From CAZKWG01 sp964615375 (GTDB lineage Bacteria > Myxococcota_A > UBA796 > CAZKWG01): a stretch of 64,000 nucleotides of DNA. Numbering within the stretch: the stretch's first letter is position 1; each line of letters opens with the position of its first letter. The notes beneath the pieces are model-generated. The model was not told the DNA's origin, searched no databases, and was given only the letters and a program-made list of their open reading frames with translations. The stretch lies in NCBI GenBank assembly GCA_964615375.1, contig CAZTOW010000007.1, forward strand, positions 1-64,000, given 5' to 3'. Shown here piece after piece: positions 51,872-60,933 of the stretch. The position numbers and the translations under genes are program-made.

Positions 51872-52767
51872 GCCCGGCCCTGCTGGCGCTGACCTACGGG
51901 GGCCTCGGGTGCGCGGGGATGCTGGCGTCGCGCGCCGAGGACGCCGAGATCGCGGCGGCGGGGCGCGGGGCCTGGCTGACGGCGACCCTGGTGCTCTGCG
52001 CGGCCTGGGCGGTGGAGGGGGGCTCGCCCCAGGTGCTCGCGGGCGCCCTGGGATGGGCGGTGGGCGTGGCGGGCTACGCCTTCGCGGGGGCGCTGGCGCT
52101 GGAGCGCGGGCGGCTGGGGTGGGGGATGCTCGGCCTGGGCCTGCTGGGCGCGGTGGCGGGCGGAGCGCTGCGGAGCGGGGGAGGGGAGGCGACGGGCGGC
52201 GCGCTGGCGGTGCTGGCAGGGGTCGGGCTCGGGTGGGCGATGCGCCGTGGGCGACACCGGGGCCTGCGCCTCCTGGCCTATGTGTTCAGCTTCTTCGTGA
52301 GCTTCGTCGTGCTGATCCCGCGGATGGTCTCGCTGGGGGCGGAGCCGCTCTCGCTGCCTGGGAGGGGCGGGCTCCTCGCCGGGGCGCTGCTGGGCGCGCT
52401 CGCGCTGGGGCTGGCGGGCGGGCGCGCGCTGACCCGCGCCGGGGGCACGCCCGAGCCGCTGGATCCGCCGACCGCGCTGTGCACCACGGGGATCTACGCC
52501 TGGATCCGCCACCCGATCCAGATCGCGGAGATCCTGGCGGTCCTGGCCGGCGCGCTGGCGGCGGACACGCTCCCGGCGCTGATCTACGCGGGCGGCTTCG
52601 CGCTGGCGCTGAAGGGCCCGTTGCGGCTGCTGGAGGAGGCCAGGCTGCGGGAGCGCTACGGGGAGTCCTATCTGGAGTACCAGAGGAGGGTGCCGGCTTG
52701 GATTCCGCGTGTTAGGATGAACTTGGAGTCACGCCGATGCCTGCCACCGCCCTCGCCCAGCCCGTGA
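51868..52767 (+). CDS. Isoprenylcysteine-carboxyl-methyltransferase-like membrane protein
   Basis: 299 residues, GTG start overlapping the previous stop (GTGA). About eight membrane helices precede a C-terminal ICMT/phospholipid-methyltransferase signature: TTGIYAWIRHPIQIAEIL, then LLEEARLRERYGESYLEYQRRVPAWIPR. The family transfers methyl groups from SAM to membrane-embedded substrates. The final 31 bases overlap the Uma2 gene. Third gene of the TetR-controlled operon. Confidence 0.75.
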   Translation: MSPALLALTYGGLGCAGMLASRAEDAEIAAAGRGAWLTATLVLCAAWAVEGGSPQVLAGALGWAVGVAGYAFAGALALERGRLGWGMLGLGLLGAVAGGALRSGGGEATGGALAVLAGVGLGWAMRRGRHRGLRLLAYVFSFFVSFVVLIPRMVSLGAEPLSLPGRGGLLAGALLGALALGLAGGRALTRAGGTPEPLDPPTALCTTGIYAWIRHPIQIAEILAVLAGALAADTLPALIYAGGFALALKGPLRLLEEARLRERYGESYLEYQRRVPAWIPRVRMNLESRRCLPPPSPSP

Positions 52768-53429
52768 CGCCGGTCAACTACCCCGACAGTGACGGGATGC
52801 CGATGGCCGACAACATGGCTCAATTTTACTTGATGATGCGCCTCCAGGCCAACCTGGACGCGCTGCTGCCCTGCCTCGTGGCGGGCGATCTGCTCTGGTA
52901 TCCGGTGGAGGGCGACAACAAGACGCGACAGGCCCCGGACGTGATGGTAGCGCTCGGACGGCCCAAGGGTCTGCGCAGCTCTTACCGGCAGTGGGAGGAG
53001 GAGGGGATCGCGCCCAGCGTGGTCTTCGAGATCCTCTCTCCGGGGAACACGGTCTCGGAGATGATCCGAAAGTTTGGTTTCTATCAGGCTTTCGGCGTCC
53101 AGGAATATTACGTCTACGATCCTGTCCGGCGCGCACTCCAGGTCTATATCCGCGACGGCGCGCTCCTGTCCGAGGTGGAATTCGTGGGCGGCTGGCAGAG
53201 CCCGCTCCTGGGTGTGCGCATGCACCCAGGCGAGGACCTGGAGCTCTTCGGCCCGGACGGCGCGCCCTTCCTCAGCTTCACCGAGCTGAAGGCCCGCGCA
53301 GACGCCGATCGCGGCCGTGCCGAGGCCGAAGCCCAGCGCGCCGAGGCCGAAGCTCAGCGTGCCGAGGCCGAGCGCCGCCGCGCCGACGAGCTCGCCGCCC
53401 GCCTCCGGGCGCTGGGCGTCGAGGTCTGA
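52737..53429 (+). CDS. Uma2-family (DUF820) putative endonuclease
   Basis: 230 residues with a PD-(D/E)xK-like core: QAPDVMVALGRPKG, VVFEILSPGNTVSEMIRKFGFYQAFGVQEYYVYDP. It ends in a repeated coiled coil (AEAEAQRAEAEAQRAEAERRR). The central part (about 53040-53160) is noticeably less G/C-rich than its neighbours. Uma2 genes are abundant and multi-copy in some cyanobacteria and myxobacteria; their targets are unknown. Confidence 0.85.
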   Translation: MPATALAQPVTPVNYPDSDGMPMADNMAQFYLMMRLQANLDALLPCLVAGDLLWYPVEGDNKTRQAPDVMVALGRPKGLRSSYRQWEEEGIAPSVVFEILSPGNTVSEMIRKFGFYQAFGVQEYYVYDPVRRALQVYIRDGALLSEVEFVGGWQSPLLGVRMHPGEDLELFGPDGAPFLSFTELKARADADRGRAEAEAQRAEAEAQRAEAERRRADELAARLRALGVEV

Positions 53430-53432
53430 GAC

Positions 53433-54908
53433 CTACATCGGGAAGGCCCACTCCCGGTCGGCGTGCGCGATGCGGTAGCGCATGACCGGCGGCCAGGCGG
53501 GCGGAGCCATGTCCTGCTCCCAGGCGGCGTGGCGCGCGCGCAGGCGGGCCTCGACCTCGGGGTGAGCCTCGCGGAGATCGCGCGTCTCGCCCGGATCCTG
53601 GGCCAGATCGTAGAGGGCGGCGTCCCCGGTGGCCGCGTCCCAGATCAGCTTCCAGTCCCCCGCTCGCGCGACCCGCTGACCGCCCGAGCGCCAGAACAGG
53701 GCCTCGTGCGGAGGATCCTCCCGCTCCCCGCGCAGGTACGGCAGCAGGGAGACGCCGTCGTAGGCGCGATCCTCGGGGAGCGCCACGCCCGCGGCCTCCA
53801 GCATCGTGGGCAGGATGTCGAGCGCGCTCACGGGCGGCGTGTAGACGGCGCCCTCGGGGAGCTGACCCGGCCAGCGGGCGAGCATGGGCACGCGCAGCCC
53901 GCCCTCCAGCGGCGTCAGCTTCCCGCCGGCCAGCGGCCCGTTGTCCACGATGTGCTCGTAGCTGGCGGCGCCGTTGTCGCTGAGCACCACCACCAGCGTC
54001 CGCTCGCGGAGGCCGTTGCGGTCCAGCGCGCCCAGCACCTCGCCCACCGCCTCGTCCAGCGCGCTCACCAGGGCGGCGTAGACGCGGAGGCGGGGATCCT
54101 CGATCTCGGCGAGCCGATCGTAGACCTCCCGCGGGGCCTGGAGCGGGGCGTGGGGCGCGCTGAAGGGGACGTAGAGGAAGAAGGGGCGCGCGGCGTTCTC
54201 GTCGATGAAGTCCGCGGCCTCCTCGGCGATGGCCTGGGTGAGGTAGCGGCTCTCCTCGATCTCGACGCCGTCCCGCAGGATGGCGTGCGGACCAGCGCGC
54301 CCCTGCCGCCACTGGTGTCGGTCAGCGAAGAGATCCAGGCGCAGGTTGACCATGTCCTCCCGCCCAGGATCAGCGTAGAGGCTGAAGGCTTCGCAGAAGC
54401 CGTAGCGGTGATCGAAGCCCTGGGCCCCGGGCGAGAGCTCCTCTGAGCAACCCAGGTGCCACTTACCCATGACCCCCGTGACATAACCCTCCGCGCGGAG
54501 CAGCTCGGCCAGGGTGAGCTCGTCTGGCGGGAGGCCCTGGGTCTCGCGCTCGGCCCGGGACGGCACAGGCCCCGGCGGCCCGAGTTCCCAGCCGTCGCCC
54601 ACCGCGAAGAGCTGAGCGCCGAGTCGGCCGAAGGGCCCGGCGGCGTAGCGGCTGTGGGGCAGGTGCTCGAAGCCGAAGCGCTGCGGATACCGGCCGGTCA
54701 GCAGGCCCGCGCGGGAGGGCGCGCACACCGGGCTCACCACGTAAGCCGCGTCGAAGCGCACGCCGTCCGCGCCGACCGCGTCGATGTTGGGCGTCGGGAC
54801 CAGGTGCCCGCCGTAGGCCGAGACGTCGTAGACGCCGAGATCGTCGGCCAGCAGGACGACGAGGTTCGGCGGCGACGCCAGCGCCGCGCTGAGCAGGAGG
54901 TGTTGCAT
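53433..54908 (-). CDS. Type I sulfatase
   Basis: 491 residues from ATG 54908; a short hydrophobic N-terminus (LLLSAALAS) suggests export. Sulfatase signatures: NLVVLLADDLGVYD at the N-terminus (metal-binding Asp22/Asp23), the formylglycine site C62-A-P-S-R66 within VCAPSRAGLLTGR, GKWHLG, VVVLSDNGA. It hydrolyses sulphate esters after Cys62 is oxidised by a maturation enzyme not in this window. The substrate is unknown. It is divergent from the patatin gene. Confidence 0.88.
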   Translation of the reverse strand: MQHLLLSAALASPPNLVVLLADDLGVYDVSAYGGHLVPTPNIDAVGADGVRFDAAYVVSPVCAPSRAGLLTGRYPQRFGFEHLPHSRYAAGPFGRLGAQLFAVGDGWELGPPGPVPSRAERETQGLPPDELTLAELLRAEGYVTGVMGKWHLGCSEELSPGAQGFDHRYGFCEAFSLYADPGREDMVNLRLDLFADRHQWRQGRAGPHAILRDGVEIEESRYLTQAIAEEAADFIDENAARPFFLYVPFSAPHAPLQAPREVYDRLAEIEDPRLRVYAALVSALDEAVGEVLGALDRNGLRERTLVVVLSDNGAASYEHIVDNGPLAGGKLTPLEGGLRVPMLARWPGQLPEGAVYTPPVSALDILPTMLEAAGVALPEDRAYDGVSLLPYLRGEREDPPHEALFWRSGGQRVARAGDWKLIWDAATGDAALYDLAQDPGETRDLREAHPEVEARLRARHAAWEQDMAPPAWPPVMRYRIAHADREWAFPM

Positions 54909-54978
54909 GCGGTCCTGTTCTACCCCTCGCCGAGACGCTGGTCGATCCAGGTCGGGCCGCGCGTCGTATCCTCTGGAC

Positions 54979-56553
54979 ATGCTCGCGCGCGACCTCCACA
55001 ACGTGACCCTCTTCGCCGGGCTGGGCCCCGAGGAGCTCGAGGGGGTCCAGGCGCGGCTGCGCCCCCGACGCTTCGAGCCCGGCGAGGCGCTCTGCGTGGA
55101 GGGAGAGCCCGGCGGCTCGCTGCTGGTGATCGCCAGCGGGCTCGCCCGGGTCACGGTGGGCGAGGGGAGGGAGGTCCTGGCCCGGCTTCGGCGCGGCGAC
55201 GTGCTGGGCGAGATGAGCCTGCTGGGCGGGGAGCCGCGCTCGGCCACGGTGACGGCGGTGGCGCCCACGGTGGCGCTGGAGCTGGAGCGGGGAGACCTCC
55301 GCGAGCTGCTGGCCCGCGCGCCGGGGCTCTACGACAACCTCCTCCGGCTGCTGCGCGAGCGCCTGGTGCAGGCGAACCGGCGGACGCTGCGGCCCCGGAC
55401 GCACGCCGCGGTCCTGGTAGTGGGTCCGGGCCAGGAGGCGAGGGCGGAGGCGGTGATCAGGGCGGCGCAGGCCGCGCGCGGGGCGCCGCTGCTCATCGGC
55501 GACCGGCGGCGGGGGGCCTCGCTGTCCAGCCTGCTGGACGCGGCGGAGCTCGGCGACGTCCTGGCGATCCTCACGCCCGAGGATCCCGCCCTGGACGGCG
55601 TGCTGGAGCACGTCGATCGCGCCGCGCTGCTGGTGGGGGAGGAGGACCGGGAGGCGCTCTCGGCCCGCCTGGGGGCCCGCGCGCGGATCGCGGCCGCGGA
55701 GCACGAGGATCCTGGCCTGGGCCGCTACCTGGCGCGGGCGCGGCTGGGGCTGGCGCTGGGGGCCGGGGGCGCGCGGGGCTACGCGCACGTCGGCGCCCTG
55801 CGCGCGCTGGAGTCGGCGGGCTACCGGCCGGACGCCGTGGCGGGCAGCAGCATCGGCGGCGTGGTGGGCGCATGCGTGGCGATGGGCATGGACGCGGGCG
55901 CGCTGGAGGAGACCCTGCGCCGCCTGTTCACGCCGGACCACGTGAGCGCCTTCTTCCGGCTCTCGCTGGGCCCCAGCTCGCCGGCCATGGCGCTGTGGAC
56001 CCGGCTCCTGCGCGAGCTGACGGAGGACCGGGACTTCTCCGATCTCGCGCTCCCGCTGGTGGTGATGACCACCGACCTGGACGCGGGCGAGCCGGCCCCG
56101 CTCTCGGACGGCCCGGTCTGGGAGGCCCTGCTGGCGACCACCGCCCTCCCCGGGATGGCCCCGCCCGTTCGCCGGGGCGAGCGGCGGCTGGTGGACGGGC
56201 TCGCCCTGGTGCCGGTGCCCACCCGGGCGGTGGAGCCGCTGGCCGACGTCACGGTCTCCGTGAACCTCATGAGCCGGGAGATCCTGCCCTCCTGGCCGGG
56301 GGAGACCAGCCCGGCCCCGCCGCGCGGGACCAGCGCGCTGGACGTGCTCCTGGAGGCGATGGAGCTCACCCACACCGAGGTCAGCACCCGCGAGGCCGCG
56401 CGCGCCGACGTCTGCGTCACGCCGCGCTTCGGGCCGTCCACCTGGAAGGACTTCCACCGCGCCGACGCCTTCCTCGACGCGGGGCGCCAGGCCGCGGAGG
56501 CCAGCCTGCCCACCCTGGCCCGGCTCTGCCTGCCGCACAGGAGGTCCGCGTGA
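54979..56553 (+). CDS. cNMP-binding domain fused to a patatin-like phospholipase
   Basis: 524 residues from ATG 54979. Residues about 8-130 are a cNMP-binding domain (EPGEALCVEGEPGGSLLVIASG, DVLGEMSLLGGEPRSATVT with Glu and Arg). A linker domain of about 120 residues follows. The patatin domain has the oxyanion loop GAGGARGYAHVG near 260, nucleophile S291 in GSSIGG and Asp406 in VDGLALVP, where the usual DGG/DGA reads DGL. The order matches bacterial neuropathy-target-esterase-like RssA-type lysophospholipases. The stop overlaps the next start (GTGA). Confidence 0.88.
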   Translation: MLARDLHNVTLFAGLGPEELEGVQARLRPRRFEPGEALCVEGEPGGSLLVIASGLARVTVGEGREVLARLRRGDVLGEMSLLGGEPRSATVTAVAPTVALELERGDLRELLARAPGLYDNLLRLLRERLVQANRRTLRPRTHAAVLVVGPGQEARAEAVIRAAQAARGAPLLIGDRRRGASLSSLLDAAELGDVLAILTPEDPALDGVLEHVDRAALLVGEEDREALSARLGARARIAAAEHEDPGLGRYLARARLGLALGAGGARGYAHVGALRALESAGYRPDAVAGSSIGGVVGACVAMGMDAGALEETLRRLFTPDHVSAFFRLSLGPSSPAMALWTRLLRELTEDRDFSDLALPLVVMTTDLDAGEPAPLSDGPVWEALLATTALPGMAPPVRRGERRLVDGLALVPVPTRAVEPLADVTVSVNLMSREILPSWPGETSPAPPRGTSALDVLLEAMELTHTEVSTREAARADVCVTPRFGPSTWKDFHRADAFLDAGRQAAEASLPTLARLCLPHRRSA

Positions 56554-58106
56554 TCTACCGGAGCCCCGTCCCCCCGCCCGAGATCCCCGATCTCGCGATC
56601 AGCCCCTACGTCCTCCACCGGGCCGCGGAGCTCGGCGACCGACCGGCCTTCGTGGACGCCGCGAGCGGGCGCAGCGTGAGCTACCTGCAGCTCGCCTTCG
56701 GGACGGCGATGGCGGCGGGCGGCTGGCGCGCGCTGGGGCTCCAGAAGGGCGAGGTCGTCGCGATCTACCTGCCGAACATCCCGGAGTATCCCGCCATCTT
56801 CCACTCCATCGCCCTGGCCGGCGGGGTGAGCGCCCTGCTCTCGCCGCTGCTGATGGGCGAGGCGCTGGTGGAGCAGGTCCGGGCGGTGCGCGCGCGCTTC
56901 ATCGTGAGCGCGGGGCCGCTGGCGGCGGAGGCGTCCCGGACCGGGCTCGAGCTGATCGGGGTGGGGGACACGCCCGGCGCCCGGCCCTTCCTGTCCCTGC
57001 TGGCGGAGCCCATACAACAAGTGGAGGTGGACCCCGCGACCGATCTGGCCGCGCTCACCCTGTCCAGCGGCACGGAGGGCCTGCCCAAGCCGGTGATGAT
57101 CACGCACCGCAACCTGGTCGCGGGCGTGGCGCAGATCGAGGCCCTCGGGCAGTTCACGGAGGCCGACACCTTCCTGGGCCTGCTTCCGTTCACACACGTC
57201 TACGGAGCGACGGTGGGCATGCTCCTGCCCACGCGCATCGGCGCGAAGGTCGCCACGCTGATGCGCTTCGAGCTCTCGGGCTTCCTCTCGGCGCTCTCTG
57301 AGCAGCGGGTGACGGTGGCCCACCTCGTGCCGCCCCTGGTTCATGCGCTCGCCCGCCACCCGGCGGTGGAGGCGCACGATCTGTCCGCGCTGCGCGGCGT
57401 GATCAGCGGGGCCGCGCCGCTCCCGGCCGAGCTGGGGAGAGCCTGCGCCGACCGCCTCGGCTGCTACGTGGTGGACGGCTACGGGCTCTCCGAGGCCCTG
57501 GCCACCCACGTCGTCCACGACTTCGAGGGCGGGCGCCACCTGGGGACGGTGGGCGAGCCGCTGCCCTGCTGTGCGTGTCGGATCGTGGATCCCTTGACGG
57601 GGCTGGACCTCCCTCCCGGTGAGGTCGGGGAGATCCTGGTGCGCGGCCCCACGGTCACCCGCGGCTACCTGGACCGGCCCGAGGAGAGCGCCCGCCTCAT
57701 CGACGCGGACGGCTGGCTCCACTCGGGCGACCTGGGGCGCGTGGACGAGCTCGGGCGCCTGCACGTCGTGGACCGCCTCAAGGAGCTCATCAAGGTGGGT
57801 GGGGCCGCGGTCGCGCCGGCCACCCTGGAGCAGGCCCTCCGCGCGCACCCGGCGGTGGCGGACGCGGCGGTGATCGGCGCGCCGGACGCCTTCCTGGGAG
57901 AGGTGCCGCATGCCTTCGTGGCGCTGGTCCAGCCCATTGAGCTAGATCAACTAGCCGAATGGCTGCACGCGCGCGTCCCCGCCGACCACCGCCCGCGCGC
58001 CTACACTGTGCTCGAAACCATCCCCCGCTCGCCCGCGGGGAAGATCCTGCGCCGCCAGCTTCGCGCCCAGCTCGCTACAACCCCCACTGGATCGGAGGCA
58101 ACATGA
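56550..58106 (+). CDS. Acyl-CoA/acyl-ACP synthetase (4-coumarate-CoA ligase-like)
   Basis: 518 residues, GTG start with AGGAGG six bases upstream, coupled to the patatin gene. ANL-family motifs: SSGTEGLPKPVMITH (A3, with Glu and Pro replacing common Thr and Gly), GYGLSEA, HSGDLGRVDELGRLHVVDRLKELIK, and catalytic Lys498 in SPAGKILRRQL. It activates a carboxylic acid as acyl-AMP. The following ACP gene, with overlapping stop/start, suggests transfer to that carrier rather than to CoA. Confidence 0.88.
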   Translation: MIYRSPVPPPEIPDLAISPYVLHRAAELGDRPAFVDAASGRSVSYLQLAFGTAMAAGGWRALGLQKGEVVAIYLPNIPEYPAIFHSIALAGGVSALLSPLLMGEALVEQVRAVRARFIVSAGPLAAEASRTGLELIGVGDTPGARPFLSLLAEPIQQVEVDPATDLAALTLSSGTEGLPKPVMITHRNLVAGVAQIEALGQFTEADTFLGLLPFTHVYGATVGMLLPTRIGAKVATLMRFELSGFLSALSEQRVTVAHLVPPLVHALARHPAVEAHDLSALRGVISGAAPLPAELGRACADRLGCYVVDGYGLSEALATHVVHDFEGGRHLGTVGEPLPCCACRIVDPLTGLDLPPGEVGEILVRGPTVTRGYLDRPEESARLIDADGWLHSGDLGRVDELGRLHVVDRLKELIKVGGAAVAPATLEQALRAHPAVADAAVIGAPDAFLGEVPHAFVALVQPIELDQLAEWLHARVPADHRPRAYTVLETIPRSPAGKILRRQLRAQLATTPTGSEAT

Positions 58107-58351
58107 CCCAGCGCTTCACGTTTGAGGACCTCAAGGAGATCCTGGTCCACCACGGCGGCGTGGCCCCGTCGATGATCACGGACGATCCAAACCTCTCGCT
58201 GGAGAGCCTGGGAATCGGCTCCATGGCGCTCCTGGCCATTCAGCTCGACCTGAACCAGCGCTTCGGCGTCAGCCTGAGCGAGCAGGACCTCCCCCATCTG
58301 GCGACGGTGGGGGGGTTCCTGGCCTTCGTCAACGGCTCCCCGGCGAGCTGA
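58103..58351 (+). CDS. Acyl carrier protein
   Basis: 82 residues, ATG overlapping the ligase stop (ATGA). A four-helix carrier-protein pattern: LKEILVHHGG, LSLESLGIGSMALLAIQLDLNQRFGVSLS. Ser40 is the likely phosphopantetheine site; the preceding residue, almost always Asp in carrier proteins, is Gly39. It is probably a dedicated carrier for the adjacent ligase. No phosphopantetheinyl transferase is in the window. Confidence 0.8.
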   Translation: MTQRFTFEDLKEILVHHGGVAPSMITDDPNLSLESLGIGSMALLAIQLDLNQRFGVSLSEQDLPHLATVGGFLAFVNGSPAS

Positions 58352-58400
58352 GCGCGCCCGGGCGCCGCGCGGGATAGAGCTCGCCCCCGGAGAGCTCCCC

Positions 58401-59432
58401 ATGGATCGCCTGACGCTGCGCCGACCCGACGACTGGCACCTGCACCTGCGCGACGGCGCGGCGCTCTTCGCCGTGCTGCCCGACACGGCCCGTCGCTTCG
58501 GGCGCGCCATCGTCATGCCGAACCTGCGCCCACCCGTGACCACCGTGGCGGCGGCGCGGGCCTACCGGGAGCGGATCCTGGCGGCCCTTCCGGCGGGGAC
58601 GCGCTTCGAGCCGCTGATGACGCTCTATCTCACCGACAACACCGCGCCGGAGGAGGTGCATGCGGCCCGAGAGAGCGGCTTCATCCATGGGATCAAGCTC
58701 TACCCGGCCGGCGCCACCACGAATTCGGACGCGGGCGTGACGTCGCTCTCCCGCTGCGAGGGGGCGCTTCAGGCCATGGCCGAGACCGGGATGCCCCTCC
58801 TGGTTCACGGGGAGGTCACCGACCCGGAGGTGGACGTCTTCGACCGGGAGGCGGTCTTCATCGAGGCCGTCCTCGGGCCGCTCGTCTCACGCCTGCCGGG
58901 GCTGCGCGTGGTCTTCGAGCACGTCACGACGGCGGAGGCCGTGGCCTTCGTGCGCGCGTCCGGCCCCCACGTGGGCGCGACGATCACCGCCCACCACCTG
59001 CTGATGAGCCGCAACGCGCTCTTTCAGGGCGGGATCCGGCCGCACCACTACTGCCTGCCCGTGCTGAAGCGCGAGCGCCACCGCGCGGCGCTCGTGGGCG
59101 CGGCGATCTCGGGCGACCCACGCTTCTTCCTGGGCACGGACAGCGCTCCCCATTCGCGTGCGACCAAGGAGGCGGCCTGCGGCTGCGCCGGCATGTACAC
59201 CGCGCACGCCGGGATCGAGCTCTACGCCGAGGCCTTCGAGGCGGCCGGCGCGCTGGATCGCCTGGAGGGCTTCGCCAGCCTCGCCGGTCCCGCCTTCTAC
59301 GGGCTCGCGCCCAACGAGGACACCATCACCCTGGAGCGGCGCCCCTGGCGGGTGCCAGAGGCCCTGCCCTTCGGGGACGACGTGCTCGTGCCCCTGCGCG
59401 CGGGCGGGGAGATCGGCTGGGCGCTGGCCTGA
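58401..59432 (+). CDS. pyrC: Dihydroorotase (type II)
   Basis: 343 residues, the E. coli PyrC-like length. Metal ligands: DDWHLHLRDG (HxH), the carboxylated lysine in GIKLYPAGATTNSDAG, LVHGEVTD, FEHVTT, and the catalytic Asp in LGTDSAPH. It converts carbamoyl aspartate to dihydroorotate in pyrimidine synthesis. It stands 49 bases after the ACP gene and is probably independent of that operon's function. Confidence 0.95.
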   Translation: MDRLTLRRPDDWHLHLRDGAALFAVLPDTARRFGRAIVMPNLRPPVTTVAAARAYRERILAALPAGTRFEPLMTLYLTDNTAPEEVHAARESGFIHGIKLYPAGATTNSDAGVTSLSRCEGALQAMAETGMPLLVHGEVTDPEVDVFDREAVFIEAVLGPLVSRLPGLRVVFEHVTTAEAVAFVRASGPHVGATITAHHLLMSRNALFQGGIRPHHYCLPVLKRERHRAALVGAAISGDPRFFLGTDSAPHSRATKEAACGCAGMYTAHAGIELYAEAFEAAGALDRLEGFASLAGPAFYGLAPNEDTITLERRPWRVPEALPFGDDVLVPLRAGGEIGWALA

Positions 59433-59438
59433 GCGCGC

Positions 59439-60854
59439 TCAGCCCTGCTCGGGCCAACGCAGCGCCAGGACCCAACGCTCCCACTCGGCCGTGAACGCGG
59501 GCACGTCCTTGACCTGCAAGGTCTCCAGGAGCGCCGTGTACCCCGAGAGGTCCTGGGCGCGGGTCTCGGCGTAGCGGGCCATGAAGGCCCGGAGCACGCC
59601 CCTTTCCTGGAGGTGCTGCATGAGGTAGCGGCTCATCGCGTAGAGGGTGCCGCTGGCCTCGTCCCCGTAGAAGCTCTCGGCGTTGGCCTCGGTGAGCCAG
59701 CGCAGGCTGGGCAGGTTCCCGTTCTGGATGGCGCGCTTCAGACCGGGCAGGCGCCAGTTGGTGAAGCCCCAGATCCGGCCCTCGCGCGGGCCGACGTGCT
59801 CATACAACGAGGCGAGGCCCTCGTTGATCCAGGGCGGGCAGCCTGGAAAATTGGCCGCGATGTAAGGGTGGACCATCTCGTGGACCAGGGTGCCGCCCCC
59901 CGTCCCGATGTTCATCACCAACGCCCTCTCTTCACCATAGGCGTAGCCATAGGGCGTGTCGGGGAAGTGCCCAAAGTAAGCGACCGCGTGATCGGTGTAG
60001 CTCTCGTCGGTGGAGAAGAGCCAGATGGTCCAGGGCTCCTCGAGCTCGGTGGGGAAATACTGCTCGCGGAGCTGCGCGGTGGACCAGGCCACGGTCTCTC
60101 TCGCCCGCCAGGCCACGCTCTCCGGGGTGCCGTCGCCCACGACCACCCAGGGGGACTGCACGACGACGGTGAAGCCGGCCTCCTCGCCGATCTTCTCGCG
60201 GGCGGCGTGCACGGCCTGGGCGAGCTCGGCGGGCGTCACCCCGGCGCGTGGCTGGGGTGCTTCGAGCTTCACCGGGCGCAGGGCGAGCCGGATGAGGGTG
60301 AGGGTGTCCTCGTCCTTGCGCAGCGGCCAGAGGGCCAGGAAGCGCGCGCGGCTCATGCGGAGGTCGGCCCCCCGGTCCAGGGCGGGGTCGTGGTAGCGGA
60401 TCTCGTCCGTGGCGGCGTCGTAGCCGGTCACCAGCCGGAAGTGCTCGGTGGTGTCCGGGCGCTCGTCGAAGTGCATGCACACCACGCTGGGCACGCCCTC
60501 ACGCAGGTCCGCCACCATCGCCGCCAGCTCGTCCTCGGGGGTCCGCGCGTCGCCCTCGGGGTAGGAGCGCCACACCGGGCCCGGCTCGAAGCCGAGCGCG
60601 CGGGCCGCCACCACCAGCTCTTTAGCGTAGACGCCCCGCCCCAGCGCGGGGTCGAGCCCGCTGCTGTCGAAGACCGCGTCCTGGTCCACCGGGTGCCCGC
60701 GGCCCGCCATCGCCATCGCCAGGCAGGCCTCCCCGCAGAAGTCGGGCTTTTGCCGGACGTGCGGGATGCCGTCCACGAACGCGCTCTCCAGGGCCGCGCG
60801 CTCGACCTCGACGGGCGCGGCGCAGGAGAGCAGGGCGAGCAGGAGCATGGACAT
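59439..60854 (-). CDS. Lipoprotein combining a C39-like peptidase and a gluzincin (HExxH) peptidase domain
   Basis: 471 residues from ATG 60854, lipoprotein signal MSMLLLALLSC. The first domain (about 25-190) is C39-like: Cys40 in QKPDFCGEAC, His138 in HFRLVTGYD and Asp156 in YHDPA. The second (about 205-470) has a zinc site H325-E-M-V-H329 and a downstream INEGLASLYE with Glu345, the gluzincin pattern. Both active sites look intact. Extracytoplasmic proteolysis is likely. The 3' ends of this gene and pyrC are only 6 bases apart (convergent). Confidence 0.8.
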   Translation of the reverse strand: MSMLLLALLSCAAPVEVERAALESAFVDGIPHVRQKPDFCGEACLAMAMAGRGHPVDQDAVFDSSGLDPALGRGVYAKELVVAARALGFEPGPVWRSYPEGDARTPEDELAAMVADLREGVPSVVCMHFDERPDTTEHFRLVTGYDAATDEIRYHDPALDRGADLRMSRARFLALWPLRKDEDTLTLIRLALRPVKLEAPQPRAGVTPAELAQAVHAAREKIGEEAGFTVVVQSPWVVVGDGTPESVAWRARETVAWSTAQLREQYFPTELEEPWTIWLFSTDESYTDHAVAYFGHFPDTPYGYAYGEERALVMNIGTGGGTLVHEMVHPYIAANFPGCPPWINEGLASLYEHVGPREGRIWGFTNWRLPGLKRAIQNGNLPSLRWLTEANAESFYGDEASGTLYAMSRYLMQHLQERGVLRAFMARYAETRAQDLSGYTALLETLQVKDVPAFTAEWERWVLALRWPEQG

Positions 60855-60933
60855 CCTGACCACGCTACCCGCGCGGGGTTCCACGCGCTGGAGGCCGGCA
60901 GCAAAAAACGCCCGCCCGCGCTATCCTGCGCGC

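Noticed and set aside
57936..57960. A/T-rich CTAG-containing patch in the ligase gene as an insertion scar
   Set aside because: It is in frame within a continuous domain, with no flanking duplication; it probably reflects local codon choice.
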